Shown: positions 9,278 through 22,100 of the stretch, one piece after another
Layout of the letters: the number at the start of each line of letters is the position of its first letter
How positions within the stretch are numbered: the first letter of the stretch is position 1
Origin: Campylorhamphus procurvoides
Taxonomy: Eukaryota > Chordata > Aves > Passeriformes > Dendrocolaptidae
Direction of reading: 5' to 3'
DNA: 64,000 bases
NCBI GenBank assembly: GCA_013396655.1
Contig: WBMV01001109.1
Coordinates: 112,937 to 176,936 of the forward strand
Notes under the pieces: model-generated
Seen by the model: only the letters and a program-made list of their open reading frames with translations
Database searches by the model: none
What the model was told of the DNA's origin: nothing
Position numbers and translations under genes: made by a program

Positions 9278-11883
9278 CAAGGCAGGAGCCTGATGAGCTG
9301 CTTGATTTCTACAAGAAAAAAAGCAGGGGGTAAATTTTGGAGCTCAGCAGGAACTGTTAGATTTCACTGGGATTCTGTTTCCTGGTTCTTTTCTTTTCCT
9401 GGTGTTTTATGTTGCTGTGTCAGGCTCATAAACAGAATGTGCAATTATTTATCCCTGGCATCAATTTAAAACCTTCCTCTCCCCATAACTCAGTCCTTCC
9501 TTAGCAAAACCCACAGGGCTGAGGGCTGGGATGGGGCTGAGAACCGGGATGGGGCTGCTGCTCTTCTTTCTCAGGGTTCTGGCGTTTTTCCCAGCAGCAG
9601 AGGCAGAACCTGACATAGCATAGCCCAGCACAGGGTGTGGGGACAGCCTGATCTGCACCCCAACTGCAGCCAGGATCTGTCTCAGGCAAACCTCTTCCAG
9701 CACTTGGTTCCTTTGAAGTGGGAAGCCCAGGGCTCCAGCTCAGCCCAGTGGCACAGGGTGGGGAGCACGACCCCTCCCTGGGGCAAGCCTGGCAGCCCCC
9801 GCAGTCGTGGGAGGCAAAAGGAATTCGCTGTCACACAATGAGTCTTTGTGTGTGTGAGGGTTGGCATAAAGGGTTTTCTGAAGCTTTTTGCTTGGAGGTT
9901 TCCTGGTGAGCCCACAGAAGGCTGGCAGTGGCACGTGGCTCCCATCCAGTCCTGGGAATACCATGGAGTGCAGTGCCCAGGGGCACGGGATGGGCATGGG
10001 ACAGGCACTTGGTGTGCCACAGCATGGAGTGTCTCTCCTTGTCCCTGCAGTCTGTGGCTGAAGGAAAGGGCATCCTTGGGCAGGGGTTTTGACTGAATGG
10101 GTGCCAAGAGAAGCTCTGCCCAGTGCTGGTTTGTTGTCAGTGCCTGCTGTGATGATCCTGAAGGGGAAGAGCACAGTGACTCTGGCATTCTGGCACTGCT
10201 GCCACCTCCTCTGTGCTCCCTGGGTCTGGCTGCCCTTGCCCTGAGCCCCCTCAGCTTTGGGGTGCTCTGCTCTCTGTGTGCCTGCAAGATCAGCCTGACC
10301 CTGATGGGGTTTGACAGCAACCCTGGGCTCTCAAGGATGACCCGGGAGGGTCTCCTGGTCGCTGGGCTCTGCTCTGTGGTGGTCTGTGCCTAAGCATGGA
10401 GGTGCCAGTGGGTCATGGTGACAATTCTCTGGAGACCCCCGAGTGCTGGAATGGGACAGCAGAGCCCAGTAAGCTAAACTGGGCACTGGTGGGCTTGCAG
10501 AAACCCTTGGGCCCTGTCACCTCTGTGCCCCATCCTGCTCCAGGGCTGAAAGCTTGGAGCCATCATGGGACTTGACTGTTGGCACCCAGAACTGAGCTAC
10601 CATGTCCCTGTCCTGAGCCCCAGTCAGTCCCTGTCCCATGTCCCCAGCTCTGCATGAGAAGCTGCAGTGGACAGAGCTTGCTTCTGGATTTTGGTGCAGA
10701 AAACTTGGTACATGAATGGCCAAACCCTCCGTGAGCAAGGGGAAGCTGGTGTGGATTCGTCACAGGGGTTCAGCTTGCAGAGACCTGCCCTTGCAGGGAG
10801 CCAGTGCTGCACCTGATGAGATTCCTCTGTCCTGGACTTAATGCCAAACCTCAGCCAGAATTAGGGCTGGGATCCTGTCCAGACAACAGCTGTCACCAGA
10901 ACTATGTGCAAAAATACACAAGTAGCTCAAATAGAGTTTATTGAATGGCATTTCTTTGTGGCAGCCTGAGGAGGCAGTGTCCCTGCTGCCTGTGGTTATT
11001 CTTTAGGTGCTGCCTGTGCTGTCAGTGGCAGGTACTGGCTCCTTGTCCCCTCCAGGTGTGGGTATCTCTGTGTTTGTGTTCATGTACACGTGTGCTGGAG
11101 CACAAGGCTGCTGCCAGCCCTCCCCGAGCAGCTCTGGAGTTTTCACCACGGGAGACTCTGCTCCTGCTAATAATAACTGCTGCAATTCCTTGGGCTGCTC
11201 TGGCGCCTGCCTTGGGGGCAGAGGATTAATGTCCCAGGATTAATGTCCCAGCCAGGCTCCAGCAGCTCACTGTTATTCCCAGGGGAAGAAAAAGATGCCT
11301 AGTAAGCGTTCTGCTTATGCTCCCTTTTATACTTGAAAATGAAGCCTGATTTATATTTCTTTTTCTCTTCAAGATGCTGTGTGAGAACTGGAGCACAGCA
11401 GCAGGTTTTTGCTGGAGTTCTGCCCTGTGTGGGAGTGTCTGTAGACACTCATGGATACTTTTGAGTGCTTGGTTATTATTAATAGAGTTAAAATCAGATG
11501 GATATATGGGTCTTAAAACCCTTCAATTTCTTTCTCTATCACTTGGGTCTATTTTTAATTTGTCTAATTTGTCTATAGTATCAGTTATACTCTTTTAAAG
11601 GCATTTAAATAGCTGTTCCCTCATATTAAGCACATCCCCTGGCCCCTGTTGAACTCCCCAAGCTTTCTGGCTCACAGGTCCGGACTCACAGACCTGTGGA
11701 AGTCTCAGGGAATGGGGACAGGAGCCCCCTCAGCTGGCACGGCAGGAATTCCCCAAAACCATCAACTGGGTTTTTTTTCAGTGATGTTATCTCTTGGTCA
11801 GTGAAACGGAGGGATTTTGTCAGTCTGTGAGGACAAGTCAGCTGAAAAGTTTGTTTGGCTTCTGTGGGTGTACTAAATCAATC

Positions 11884-11940
11884 GGTGTTTGTAAATTCTC
11901 TCACTTGTGTTTGCAAATTCTCTCACTGGTGTTTGCAAAC
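11884..11940. repeat. 22-bp tandem repeat, about 2.5 copies
   Basis: The unit GTGTTTGCAAATTCTCTCAC is repeated head to tail with one or two changes. Confidence 0.85.
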
Positions 11941-13622
11941 TGGAGTATCCTGTGGGGGAAAAGCAGAGCCAGCCTGTGCCAGGACCCCCCACGGGACTGG
12001 GAGTGTGAGGGGCTTCTTGCAGCCCTGGATGAGGCCAGGAACCCTCGGGTTGTCTCGACGAGCCCTGTGGACATCTGGGCTAAGGAAGTTGTCACTGGTA
12101 TTGGAGGGCAAAGCATCAGAGGACACAAGTGCCATCGGTGCTGGGAGAGGTGACATCACGCTGCACCGGCTCAGCCGAGGGAAAGGATGTGCTGAGGGAA
12201 TGCCGTGGGACCGGCCGGCTGCTTCTTCCCTGTGGGATGGGGTTTGATGCCTTTGGCTCCAGAAGGCTCTCCTGGATGCTGCCCAGCTCGCAGGGTGTTC
12301 ACCTGAGCGCGTCTTTCTGCCGCAGGAGCCGGCACGTGGGGATGAAGGAATTGCCTAATTGCCCATCCCAGGGAGAAGCTGGGTTAGGGGGTGCTGGGGC
12401 TCCACTGGAGACTGAGGCAGCCCCACAGCCGAGCACATCCCGAGCCTTCCCTCCCACCTCTGCGCTTGCTTTCCTGGGGGAAAGGGCAGTGTCCATCCCC
12501 AGCGCACCCCTCCTGTTTGCTGCTGGAGATTGGAGCGTTATTTGGGGATTATTTTAAATGAGGGCAGAAGCAGTGGTGGCCGGCAGGCAGGGAGCTCACT
12601 GGTGGTGTGGGGTGGCTGTGGGACAGTGGGAGCCGGGGAATTGTCTCCTGCTGCCCTTTGGCATTCATGTCTCTCAGCTGGCTTCTCGTGGTCTGGCCGT
12701 GGTGGTTCCTCTCCATGCCCGGAGCCCAGCAGGGACATTTGGTCTCTCTGGCTGAGCCCAGTGCCGAGGTCTGAGCAGGGATGGCTCCGCAGCCGAGCCC
12801 CAGCCCTGGGGTTCCTGGGGTTCCCTGGGGTTCCTGGGGTGGCGTTCTGTTTGCTGGACCTTCTCGAACAGAGCCCCCTGCCCGGGGCACATCGCAGGGC
12901 TCCAGCCCCGTCCTTGGTCTCTCCGCCTCCCCGGTGCCGCTCCCCTGGACCGCAGGTTTCACACCTTCTCCCCCGTCCCTCCCACCACCCTCGTGGTGTC
13001 CCAGCCCCGGCACTGCCAGCCCCCGCCCCGCGTCTGTCGGGAGAAGAAAAGGGTCCCTGTTCCCGCTATGCTAATGGGAAAGGGAGCTGCAGCCCTCCCG
13101 ACTGCGGGAAATGCCTGTGCCCGGCAGCGAGTGGAAAATCCCCGCCTGCCCAAGCTCGGGGGCTGCGGGCGGGCCGGGGGTGTCCCTGCTCCCACCCCTG
13201 CAGACACCCCGAGCCAGCCTGGACCGACCCCCGGGAGCGGGGCCAGCGGCGGGGACACTGTCACTGATCCTGTGCGACAGCCGCGACATTAATAGCTCAT
13301 CGGTGGACAGGAATAGCTCTGGCCACGGGGCCATGGGATGCTCCAGGGAACGATCTGCTGTGGGAAGAGGCTGTACCTGTCCTCCAAAATGCCAGCTCTG
13401 TCCCATGACTTTCGGAGAGCACGAGATGCGTGTGGCAGTGCTGGGGCTGTTTGGTGGCACCCCCGATGCCCATCCCAGCTCTGGGCACTGCAGGGAGCAG
13501 ATGGCATTCACCACTGGGAAGCTCTTAGTGAGAGTGTACAGGTAGAGTTTTCCTTAGAATCAACCTTTAAAACTAACTCAAGTTAAAAAAGGGTTCTCAC
13601 ATGGATCTGAGGGTGATAATGG

Positions 13623-13653
13623 TACACACACACATATATATATACATATATAG
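13623..13653. repeat. CA/TA microsatellite
   Basis: ACACACACAC runs into ATATATATATACATATATA. It is a simple repeat of a kind that is often length-polymorphic. Confidence 0.85.
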
Positions 13654-15936
13654 AATGAATGGACATTGCTTTTGCTTTTCCTGTAGCTGTCTGTGGAATG
13701 GGCACATTAGGAATTTTGGGAAGAGCCAAACGCAGCAGTGGGGTCGGTGTTCCAGCACCTCTTGGCAGAAATACCCACTTGGTGTGCACAGCTCCTGCCA
13801 CTTCCCCATGGCTCCAGTCCCCAGGAACTATTCCTGCCGAGGATAGTGTCCTGGCATGATGAGGAAGAATCCAAGATGTAACATTACTGGAATGCTTTTG
13901 GGATGACTGGGTAGGAAGAAGCTACACAAGTATGCAGAAGCTGCTGTGGTTTGTCTCCCAGGCCTGAGAAGGAGACAGAGCGCTTCTATTTGTGCTAACT
14001 TGGCTATTTTAGCTTTTGGAAGAAGTGTGAGAAGAACCCAATGCTGCCAGAGTGAGCAGTGACACAGGGGCTGGTGGGGGTGCTTTTCGGGGTCCTGGCG
14101 GGGTTATGGTTGAAGCAGTGAGGCTGAACCCAGTGTGCAAGGGCTTGTCTGGTTTAAGCAAGACAGAGCCATCCCCACTGGCCTGTCCTGATGATCAGAT
14201 GGATGGATGGATGTCTGTCTGCTGCCCAATATGCTGCCTGTGCTAGCTGGAGCAGGCAGGGGCCCATCCTGCCTGCAGAACAGAGCACAGTGCTGACACA
14301 TGAGCCCCTGAAGGGAAGAGGAGCCCAGTGCCATCAATCCTGGCAATGCCACAGAGCCTGGCAGTGCCACCCTCCCTGCAAGTCCCTCTCGTGAGAGCTG
14401 CCTTCAGCCCAGGCCCAGGTGCCCTGCTCTGGGGCAAGAACCTGTAGAAGCATTGAAGAGCCTCCCTAGGCTTCCTGGAGTGACAATGGAGGAGCCTTTC
14501 CTGGGATCCTGCAGTGGCAGTGCCCTTTCATGTCCTGGCCGTGGTGGTGGCCCCCTGCCAACCTCGGCCCTATGGCAGTGGTGCCCAGTGAGCTGAATGG
14601 GGACATCTGGCAGTGGGCTAGGAGAGGTGACCCCATGGGCAAGGTGCCATAGAGGTGAGACTCTCTTCCCAGCCCCAGGCATTTAAAGGAGGAGAAAAAG
14701 GATTGATATATAAAGCCTGCGCTGTGCCTTGGTGCCCCCAACCCTGCTGAGCTGGCCCAGTAACACAGGGGACAGGGTGAGGAGCTGCAGCTGCTGTCAG
14801 GCCTGGGAGTGGTGCCAGAGCTCGCTGAGGAATGAGTGAGAGGGAGATGGAAGGAGGCAGCTGGAGCTGGTGCCGGGACTGATGCTGCCTGTGACCTGCT
14901 GCTGGGGCCATGGCAGAGCCATGCCAGTGCCCTGCTGGTGACACCAGGAGCTGGGTCAGGGTGCAGGTCAGCTCTGTGGGATCCTGCAGTGGTGGCAGTG
15001 CCTCATGCCATCCTCTCCGTGCAGATGCAGCTTCTCCAGGTCTGTTGTGATATGGCCTTCTGTGCTCTTGTTCTTGCCTTATCCCCCCTATCCTTCCCCT
15101 TAGGGTCCCCAGCACCCTGTCCTGGCCTGCCCTGGCTGACACGTGGCACCGGTCACAGCTGCCACACCACCAACTACTGGGGGTTGGGTACAGATGTTTC
15201 ATGTCCTGGACACATGTTCCTGCCTGCAGAGAATAGCACAGATACCAGGCTGGGCGTGAGCAGCACCATCCGTGCAGACATGTGAAGCTGACACCAGCCT
15301 GGGATGGACACTGGGCAGGAGCGATGCCACTGGTGAGCCCAGTGCCAGTCCAGGGTGAGTGGCACACACCGGGGGTCCTGTTGGAGCAGGGCTGAGCCCA
15401 GGCATTGCTGCAGGTCTGTTTGTCCTTGCTTGTTCTGAACTGCTGACACTCATCACCATTTCGTGGGGTGGGGGTGATTTTCCCTGTGTTCTCCCTGCTG
15501 GGGTCTCCCTGCAGGCTGGCCCTGAGTGCCCACGGTGAGCCTGGCTGCCAGCTGTGCCCGCAGTGGGGCCAGCAGGACCTGAGCATGTGGGAGGCTGTAG
15601 CGGGGGAATCCAGGGGTGACACCACGGTGGGCATCCCTTGTCCCTCGGAGGGGAGAGCAGCGGGAGCTGCCAGTCAGCTCGGGCAGGGCTGAAGGGACAA
15701 TGTAAATTGCCCGGAGTTTCAACGTCCTCCATGTGCCTTTGACAGCCAAACTCCCCCTTCTCCCGCTCCCAGCGTCTGTCTCTGCCTTCGCCCCTTCCCC
15801 CTGCCTGGGAATGGGAGCGGGCGGCGCGTTCCAGGCAGGAAGGAAAGCTGGAGCTGTTTAAAACTCGCAATCTTCAGGGAATTTCAATCGCGTCCAAGCC
15901 TGTTCGCAACCAACTGAATAACGGTGCAGGGTTTGA

Positions 15937-16077
15937 ATGCCGACCCGCCTCCGCCGCTGCCTCCTCCTCCTCCTCCTCCTCCGCCCGCACCGGGCTCTGC
16001 GGGCTCCGCCGCCCGGCGCTGCCATGGGGGGATCGCGGGGGGCTCTCCCCGCCCTCGGGGGCAGCGCCGCCGTCTAG
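15937..16077 (+). CDS. Candidate upstream ORF in the STARD8 5' leader
   Basis: ATG at 15937 opens a 46-codon frame ending TAG at 16075-16077, 31 bases before the STARD8 start. The peptide begins MPTRLRRC followed by seven consecutive Leu codons (the CTC repeat), then an Ala/Pro/Gly-rich tail. The Kozak context is poor (T at -3). It exists only if the transcript starts upstream of 15937. If so it could lower translation from the main start. No peptide function is implied. Confidence 0.35.
   Translation: MPTRLRRCLLLLLLLRPHRALRAPPPGAAMGGSRGALPALGGSAAV
15961..15982 (+). repeat. CTC trinucleotide repeat in STARD8 leader
   Basis: Seven CTC repeats in the 5' leader, a short simple repeat that would be polypyrimidine in the RNA. 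Confidence 0.8.
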
Positions 16078-16108
16078 GGGGGCTCTGCCGGACCCACGCC
16101 TGCCCATC

Positions 16109-16153
16109 ATGCCATTGCTGGATTTTTTCTGGGCTTGCTTCAAGAGAGCCAAG
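16109..16153 (+). CDS. STARD8: STARD8 coding exon 1
   Basis: ATG with A at -3 encodes MPLLDFFWACFKRAK, close to the MPLLD..W.CF start of the long STARD8/STARD13 forms. The donor is GTAAGG at 16154, phase 0. The hydrophobic-then-basic start is conserved in the family. Confidence 0.82.
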
Positions 16154-19100
16154 GTAAGGACCGGGCCGGGGTGTCCGTGCCGGGCGCGCTCCCGTTTCAG
16201 GACGAGCCTCTGGAAGGGACGACGGGGAGGCTCCCGGAGGGGCTCGGGCTGCTCCCGGTGTCCGGGTCTGCCCTGGGGGGTGTTGTTCCTGTGCCTCGCG
16301 GGCACGTGAGAGGTTAATTTTGGCTGGGCTGCGTGTGAGGGTGCGGGTCCCTACGCTCCCCCGCTGTCCCCGTGCCCGCAGCCCCGGCTGGGCAGGGGCT
16401 CGGCAGGTTTGTGGCTCTGGGTGTGACCTCGGCCCTCCGAGGTGCCAGAGGGTCCTGCCGTGCCTGGCTCGGGTGTTGTGGCTGGGCTGACACAAGGCTC
16501 TCCCCTCGAACCCAGGGGCTCAGGTCGCTCCTGGTGTGGCTATGGGACCACGGCTGGCTTGGCCAACCTGGAGGGCCAGGGTGGCTCTGGGGGAGATGAC
16601 AAAGGAGCAGCGAGGCCAGGGCCCCCAGCCCCCAGTTTTTAATTTCCTGCAGCAGGGGCTCTCGTGGCATCTGGGATTTTTCATTGGGCTTTAATTCCTC
16701 CTCTGTCGCCATAATAACAAGCAACGCTCCTTCCCTGCCCCTGACCACTGTGTTGGTTTATTGTGTCCCAGCCCACACAGTGAGGTGGGAGGTGAGTTGA
16801 GAAGACTGTAGGAGCATGGTCAGTGTGGATTTTGGGAGGTTCAGCTTGGGAAAAGCATAAAATCCCTTTACAGGCAGAGCTGTACTCGAGGCTGTGCCGG
16901 GCGAGTGGATCTGCTGCAGTGAAATGGATGTGGAATGCACACTGTCCCCCGGGCTTTCAGAGCAATGCTTAAAATAGTTGAGTCTAAAAATGACATTTGT
17001 GAAATTCATTAGTAATATTAGTTGCTGTCTTGTCCCTGCTGCCTCCAGAGAGCTCAGCTGTCCTCATTAACCCTGCTTGTCCCTGCGTGCTGGCATTGCC
17101 ATCGTACTGGTGGTGACACAGAGACAGCACTGGGTCCTGATCCCCCTTGAAGAGCTGCAGATCCGAGGCCTCCAGCCCAGCCTGTTCTGTCTCTGCTGCC
17201 CTGGTGCTTCAGTGATGTTGGGAGCAGCTGAAAGACTGCTGACTTCAGCCTGTCACCTCAGCCAGACATGGGGGCTGGTGGCCCAGCTGGCCAGGACACC
17301 ACTCTCCTGGGTGCCCTTGGTGGGCACTGGTGGCCTCTGCTCTCCTCCCATGCTGGTGCTGCTCTGCTGCTCACCACAAACAGCTGAGAAATTTCCTGAA
17401 GAGGGAGAAACGTGCTGGGCTCTGTCTGTGGGATTAAAGCTTTCCAGGTTGAATAAGGTGGAGCGGTGGCTGGCAAAAGCTTTCATGAAAAAAGGAAGGT
17501 GTGGGAACAGACTGGGCAATGCCAAAGGAGTCACAGGAGCCTGGTGACCTCCCCTGGACACATGGGCAGGCTGTGAGGTCTCAGCAGCTACTCTGGCCCT
17601 GCTGATGGTACCTCTTGGGCAGGCACTGCTGAAGGAAGCCCGGCAGCAGAGACATGGTTAAATCCATCTCTCCTGGGTCATCCCCAGCCCTGGAGCCCTG
17701 GCAGGAAGAGGGGTCCAGGGGTCCATGGGAAAGGCTGCTCAGCAGCAAACTGCATTCCTGCAGCGATGCTGTGGCACCTCTGGCCCCATTCACAGGCTGT
17801 GGCCGTGCTGGAGGGGCTCGTCTGGAGCTGCAGCAGGGCTGGAATGGTCCCAGGCTCTCTGCTTGTCTTGGGACTGGGGAACTGGGGACCCTCAGCTCCA
17901 CCTCTGCAAATTGCTGTCGTCTTCCAAATGCTACCAAGGCTCCACTGCTGTGAATCTCACTTCTCTTGGCTTTCTGGGGGGCTGGGGTGGTGGGTGCATG
18001 CTGGGCACACTGTGTTTGCCCAGCACTCAGGGCTGTGGCTGGTGCTGGTGTTTTAAAACCAATGGGGCTGATGCCCTGGAGAGAAGCCTTTGCCAGAGCC
18101 CTGTGTGTCCTGGGAGCCAGAGCAGCACTTCTGGTCCCAGCTCCTCTCCAGGCAGAGGTGAGGCTGGAGGGGAGCCTGAGCCCAGACACGAGGGGTAGCT
18201 GTCCATAAATATGAGAATCAAATCTATAACAAAGCTGATTTTCTTTTTTTTCTTTCTCTTTTCACAGAATTTCACATTGCTAGAAGATAAGAAAGATGCA
18301 GGTAAGCTGTGGCAATATTTTTTGTGGCAGGGATATGGTCACTGCGGGATGGGCATGGGAAGAGGACAGTTCCCTCTCTGGGCTCCTGGGTTCTCCTGCC
18401 AGCAGTGTGATTTTGCCCCCAAACTGTTATTTTCAGAGGGATGTATTTGCAAAAGGGCCTTGGCTCCTTTTCAATTCCTCCCTTTGTGGTGAACAGCTTT
18501 GTTCTCCACAGATAAACTCATTGTGAGCTTCAGAGCCTTGGCACTGCTGTGACCCGGGAAGGAGGGTCTTCCTGGCTCAGAGCCCCTCAGATCTGTGTGA
18601 CTGAGACGTCTCACCTGTGACTGTGGGGTAGGAGGGACTCGTGGGGCAGCTCCAGGCTGATCCATGGGGATTGTGTGTGGCTCCACAGGCTGCTGCTGCT
18701 CAGACCAAACCTCTGCCAAGGCAGGGGCAGAGGGTGGGAGTCGGGGCTACCCCATCCTGGGGGGCTCGTGGTTGCTGGGGAGGCTGGTGATGGTCTGTGG
18801 GACAAGGAGGAGGAGGAGAAAGAAGAGAATGGGTTGTGTTGGCAACAGGGTTGGGAACCGGGGATGGAGATGGGGCTGTGGGCAGGAGGGTAGAGGTACC
18901 ACCTTTCATCATCCCACTGGTAAGTGCTAAAGGGGTGTTTGCACAGTGATACCCCCAGAATCAAACCCCTTCCATTGGCTCTGGCAGCTCTGGAAGTGGG
19001 GGAACCTGGAGCCTGGGGGGGCTCTGCTGATTTTGGCACAGTGCTCAGGACAGGTCCTGTGCATGGGGGCCCCAGCACCAGAGACAGGGGGAGTGTGGCT

Positions 19101-22100
19101 GCCCACACTGCTGACCAGAGCCTTGGTGCCATGAAAAGGGAAACCTGCCATGCAGGGAGCCCATGGGATGTGCCTGGGGGTCCCCAGGTGGTTCTTTGAC
19201 TGGAGGGCAATGCCCAGGAGCCTCTTGTTTTCATCCATGTAAGGGTTAGGTGAGCTCTGAGCCCAGCTGGAGAGAGCCTGGGAGCACAGGAGAGCTCTGG
19301 GCAATAAAAGGTCCTTTGTGAGGGAGCCCCAAAGGTATCTGGGTGGTCTCTGACCCTTTCAAGGAGTGATTAAGAATGTGAATGTCAAGACCTTGTTAAA
19401 AAGGGTTAAAGGACCCTGTGGAAAGGAAGGGGCAGGGAAGACTCCTGTGGATCACACTGTGAATGGGATTTTGAGGGGAAGAATGTTTATACATGTTTTT
19501 CCTGTGGTTAAAACTGCCTGTAGAATCCAGGTGTCACCTGGTGAAGGCTCAGTGACACTCACACAACTCCATGTGACACCTGCCTGTCACACGTCCCTGT
19601 CCCAGCTCTGGCTGCTGGAGGGATGCTGGGCTGCTGTGAGCTCTGGGGGCAGGAGGAGCAGGACCCTCATGTCCCTGAGCAGATGTGCAGTTTCTCACTG
19701 TGGGATTTGTCACTTGTGCTGCATCAATGAAGATATGGTGGCTTCTGCTGTCATTGCAACCTGCAGCATCCCAGTGCAGATATGGACAGCCCTGTTCCCA
19801 GCTCCCAGGACCTGTTCCCAGCTCCCAGCCCCATCTTTGAAGCTGTGGCTGTGCTGTCACCTTCCCTCCCCTGAACACCAGCTGGACAAGGTCACTGTGG
19901 CTTCCCCCTAACATTAAAATATCTGGGTATGCCATGGCAGCATCTGTAGCAGTGATGATTGAAAACAACTTGGATTTCATCTGCCATCTCAGAGGTGACT
20001 TTAAAGCCAGAGAACACAGGGGCTTCTGTGTCCCTACTCTCCCTTCCGCTGCCCTGCCCCATGGCAGGACCCACCCTGGCTCACCCTGCAGTCCCCTCCA
20101 GCAGCATCCCGAGCTGGGTGGGACACAGTGCCCTGCACAGCCCTGAAATGTCCCACTGGAGCAGTCCCAGCCAGGCCAGGTTTCCATGGATTTCCTAACT
20201 CTCTGCTTCCTCTCCAGTGTTCACTTCCCATGTATTGTTCTGGACAGAGCAGAAAGGAAAGGCTTGGAGCAGAAAGGAAAGGCTCACAGACTGGCTATGC
20301 ACGTGAAAACTGAATCCTCAGAATAAATTCCTATGAATAGCAGAACCAGGACCCTCCAAATGGGATTGGGAGGTGCTCTGCAGATGTCACTGGGCAGTGG
20401 TTCCTCTCACTGCCAAGGGACAGGGATGGAGTTGGTGGCTCCTGGCAGCACAGCCAGGCAGTGGTGGCATTGCAGCATTTCAGGGTGGGCTTCTCTGGCT
20501 GAATGTGGGTGAACTAATGGGGAAAAGCAGCACAAGAGACGCAGCTGAACTTTTGCCCCTGCATGAAATAATAAGGTTGTATTTACCCAGCATCTGGATT
20601 GCTGAAAATAACCTGCTAAATTTAGCTGTTGTTGATGTGTTGTCACAGCTGAGCTGTTCTTCTCTACTCACACAAAAATCTCCTGCACTGGCTTGGTGGG
20701 TTTGTGGCCTGAGCACGAGGCCCTTGTTCCTCACCTGACCTGATTCCCTGGATTCTGGGGGAGAAACAAGGATTGGGATCTGATTGTGTCATTGCCTGGA
20801 TGGATTGGAAGGGACAGGGACTGCGGGCTGGCAAAGGTCTGTGCTGGGGTGTGTGGTTGTGCCAGGATTGGTGGGTGTGCAGGCACCAGCACCACTGCCC
20901 TCAGCACCAGGGCCGCTCTCTGGCTGTGGCATCGGTGCCAGGGAGATCTGGGGGGACCCTGGGCAAGGGTGGGATGCTGGACATGGCAGCAGGGATCTGT
21001 TCTGGGTGATTCTGAAACTTGCTGAGAAATCACTGCTGTTACATGGTGGAAAAGGCAGTCACGGGGCTGGGTGTGGGTTGGAGAGGTGGGAAGTAGAAAA
21101 GCTGAACTGAATGTGACTATTAGTGGTTTTGGTGGGACATGTGATGAGGGGATTCTGTGCTGCTCCTTCCTCTTCCCCTTCCCCGCCTGCCTGGACTCGG
21201 GCTCAGCTTGGCTGGTGAACCACACTGAAGCACTGATCTCCATCCCAAAATAACACGGGGTCCCTCCTGGCTCTGCACAGCCCTGGGGAGCTCTGCCACC
21301 CCTTGGGTTATTCCTCAGGAAAGAAGGGAGATGTTTCTGAAATACCCTCATCTTCCCTCACAGTCTCTGTGCTCTGACTCCTGCACCCTCCTCTCACTGG
21401 GAATGGATCCCTGCCTGGCCAGTGCATGTGCTGTGTGATTAACTCTTAGCAGTAGAAAAGTTTTTTAAAAAAATAAGGCGATATTTCCTAAACAAGACTT
21501 TATACACTAAAATTCACCCTGCCAGGGCAGCTTCAGAGCAGTTTGTGCCCTTTCATCAGATGTTTCCTCACGAGCTGGGACAGCCTCTCCTGAGGCTTCA
21601 GAAATGATCTCCAGCATTTCCTTTCCAGCCTGAGGTTATTTTGGAGCTGCTGACCCTTTTGATGCATATTTATCCCTCTTGGTTAAATTTCCCTAGGACA
21701 TGGGCTGGTGCTGATGCCCTGTCAGAGCCAGGCTCGGGCATTTCCCCACAGGTCACTCTGGGATATTTGTGGTGGGTGCAGGAGGTTTGCAGGGATGGTG
21801 GACCCAATATGAGTCCATGGAACCAGGCAGAGAATTCCATCCTCAGGTAATCAGCAGGAACCAACCTGGCAGTGACATGGGCATGCAGAGGATGCCTGTT
21901 AGTGCCTTGGCTACAGTAAATTTAAACACCTTTCTTTGTTCCCATGCCACCTTTAAGTTCTTTAGACCATGCAGGATGCTGGGCCCCGCTCCCAGCCCTC
22001 TCTCACCCCTCTCCCCGAGGCTTGGGCAGTTTGTAGAGCACCCATGCCACTGTGCCTGGCTCCTGAGAAACCAGGGAAAATGGGAAATGATGAAAAACCC

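Larger units (their letters stand above)
5721..15700. other. Intergenic spacer between YIPF6 and STARD8
   Basis: Ten kilobases without a supportable exon. Many frames of 60-340 residues are open on both strands, but they are low-complexity, rich in Pro, Gly, Ser and Trp, lack recognisable domains and are not linked by matching splice phases. The stretch holds a 33-bp minisatellite (9129-9277), a 22-bp repeat (11884-11940), an AT dinucleotide tract (13623-13653) and a CpG-rich patch at about 12900-13270. The longest plus-strand ATG frame is 8355-8933, which I could not assign. Confidence 0.7.
15760..16330 (+). promoter_or_regulatory. STARD8: CpG-island promoter and 5' UTR of STARD8
   Basis: CpG density rises sharply around the first coding exon, with GC-box-like stretches and a CTC-repeat tract (15961-15982) but no TATA box. 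The first exon therefore probably starts somewhere in 15780-15930. It contains an upstream ORF at 15937-16077 if transcription begins before it. Confidence 0.6.

Noticed and set aside
14618..15634. 338-codon minus-strand frame upstream of STARD8
   Set aside because: Composition typical of antisense chance frames (Pro, His, Gly, Trp) and no conserved motif.
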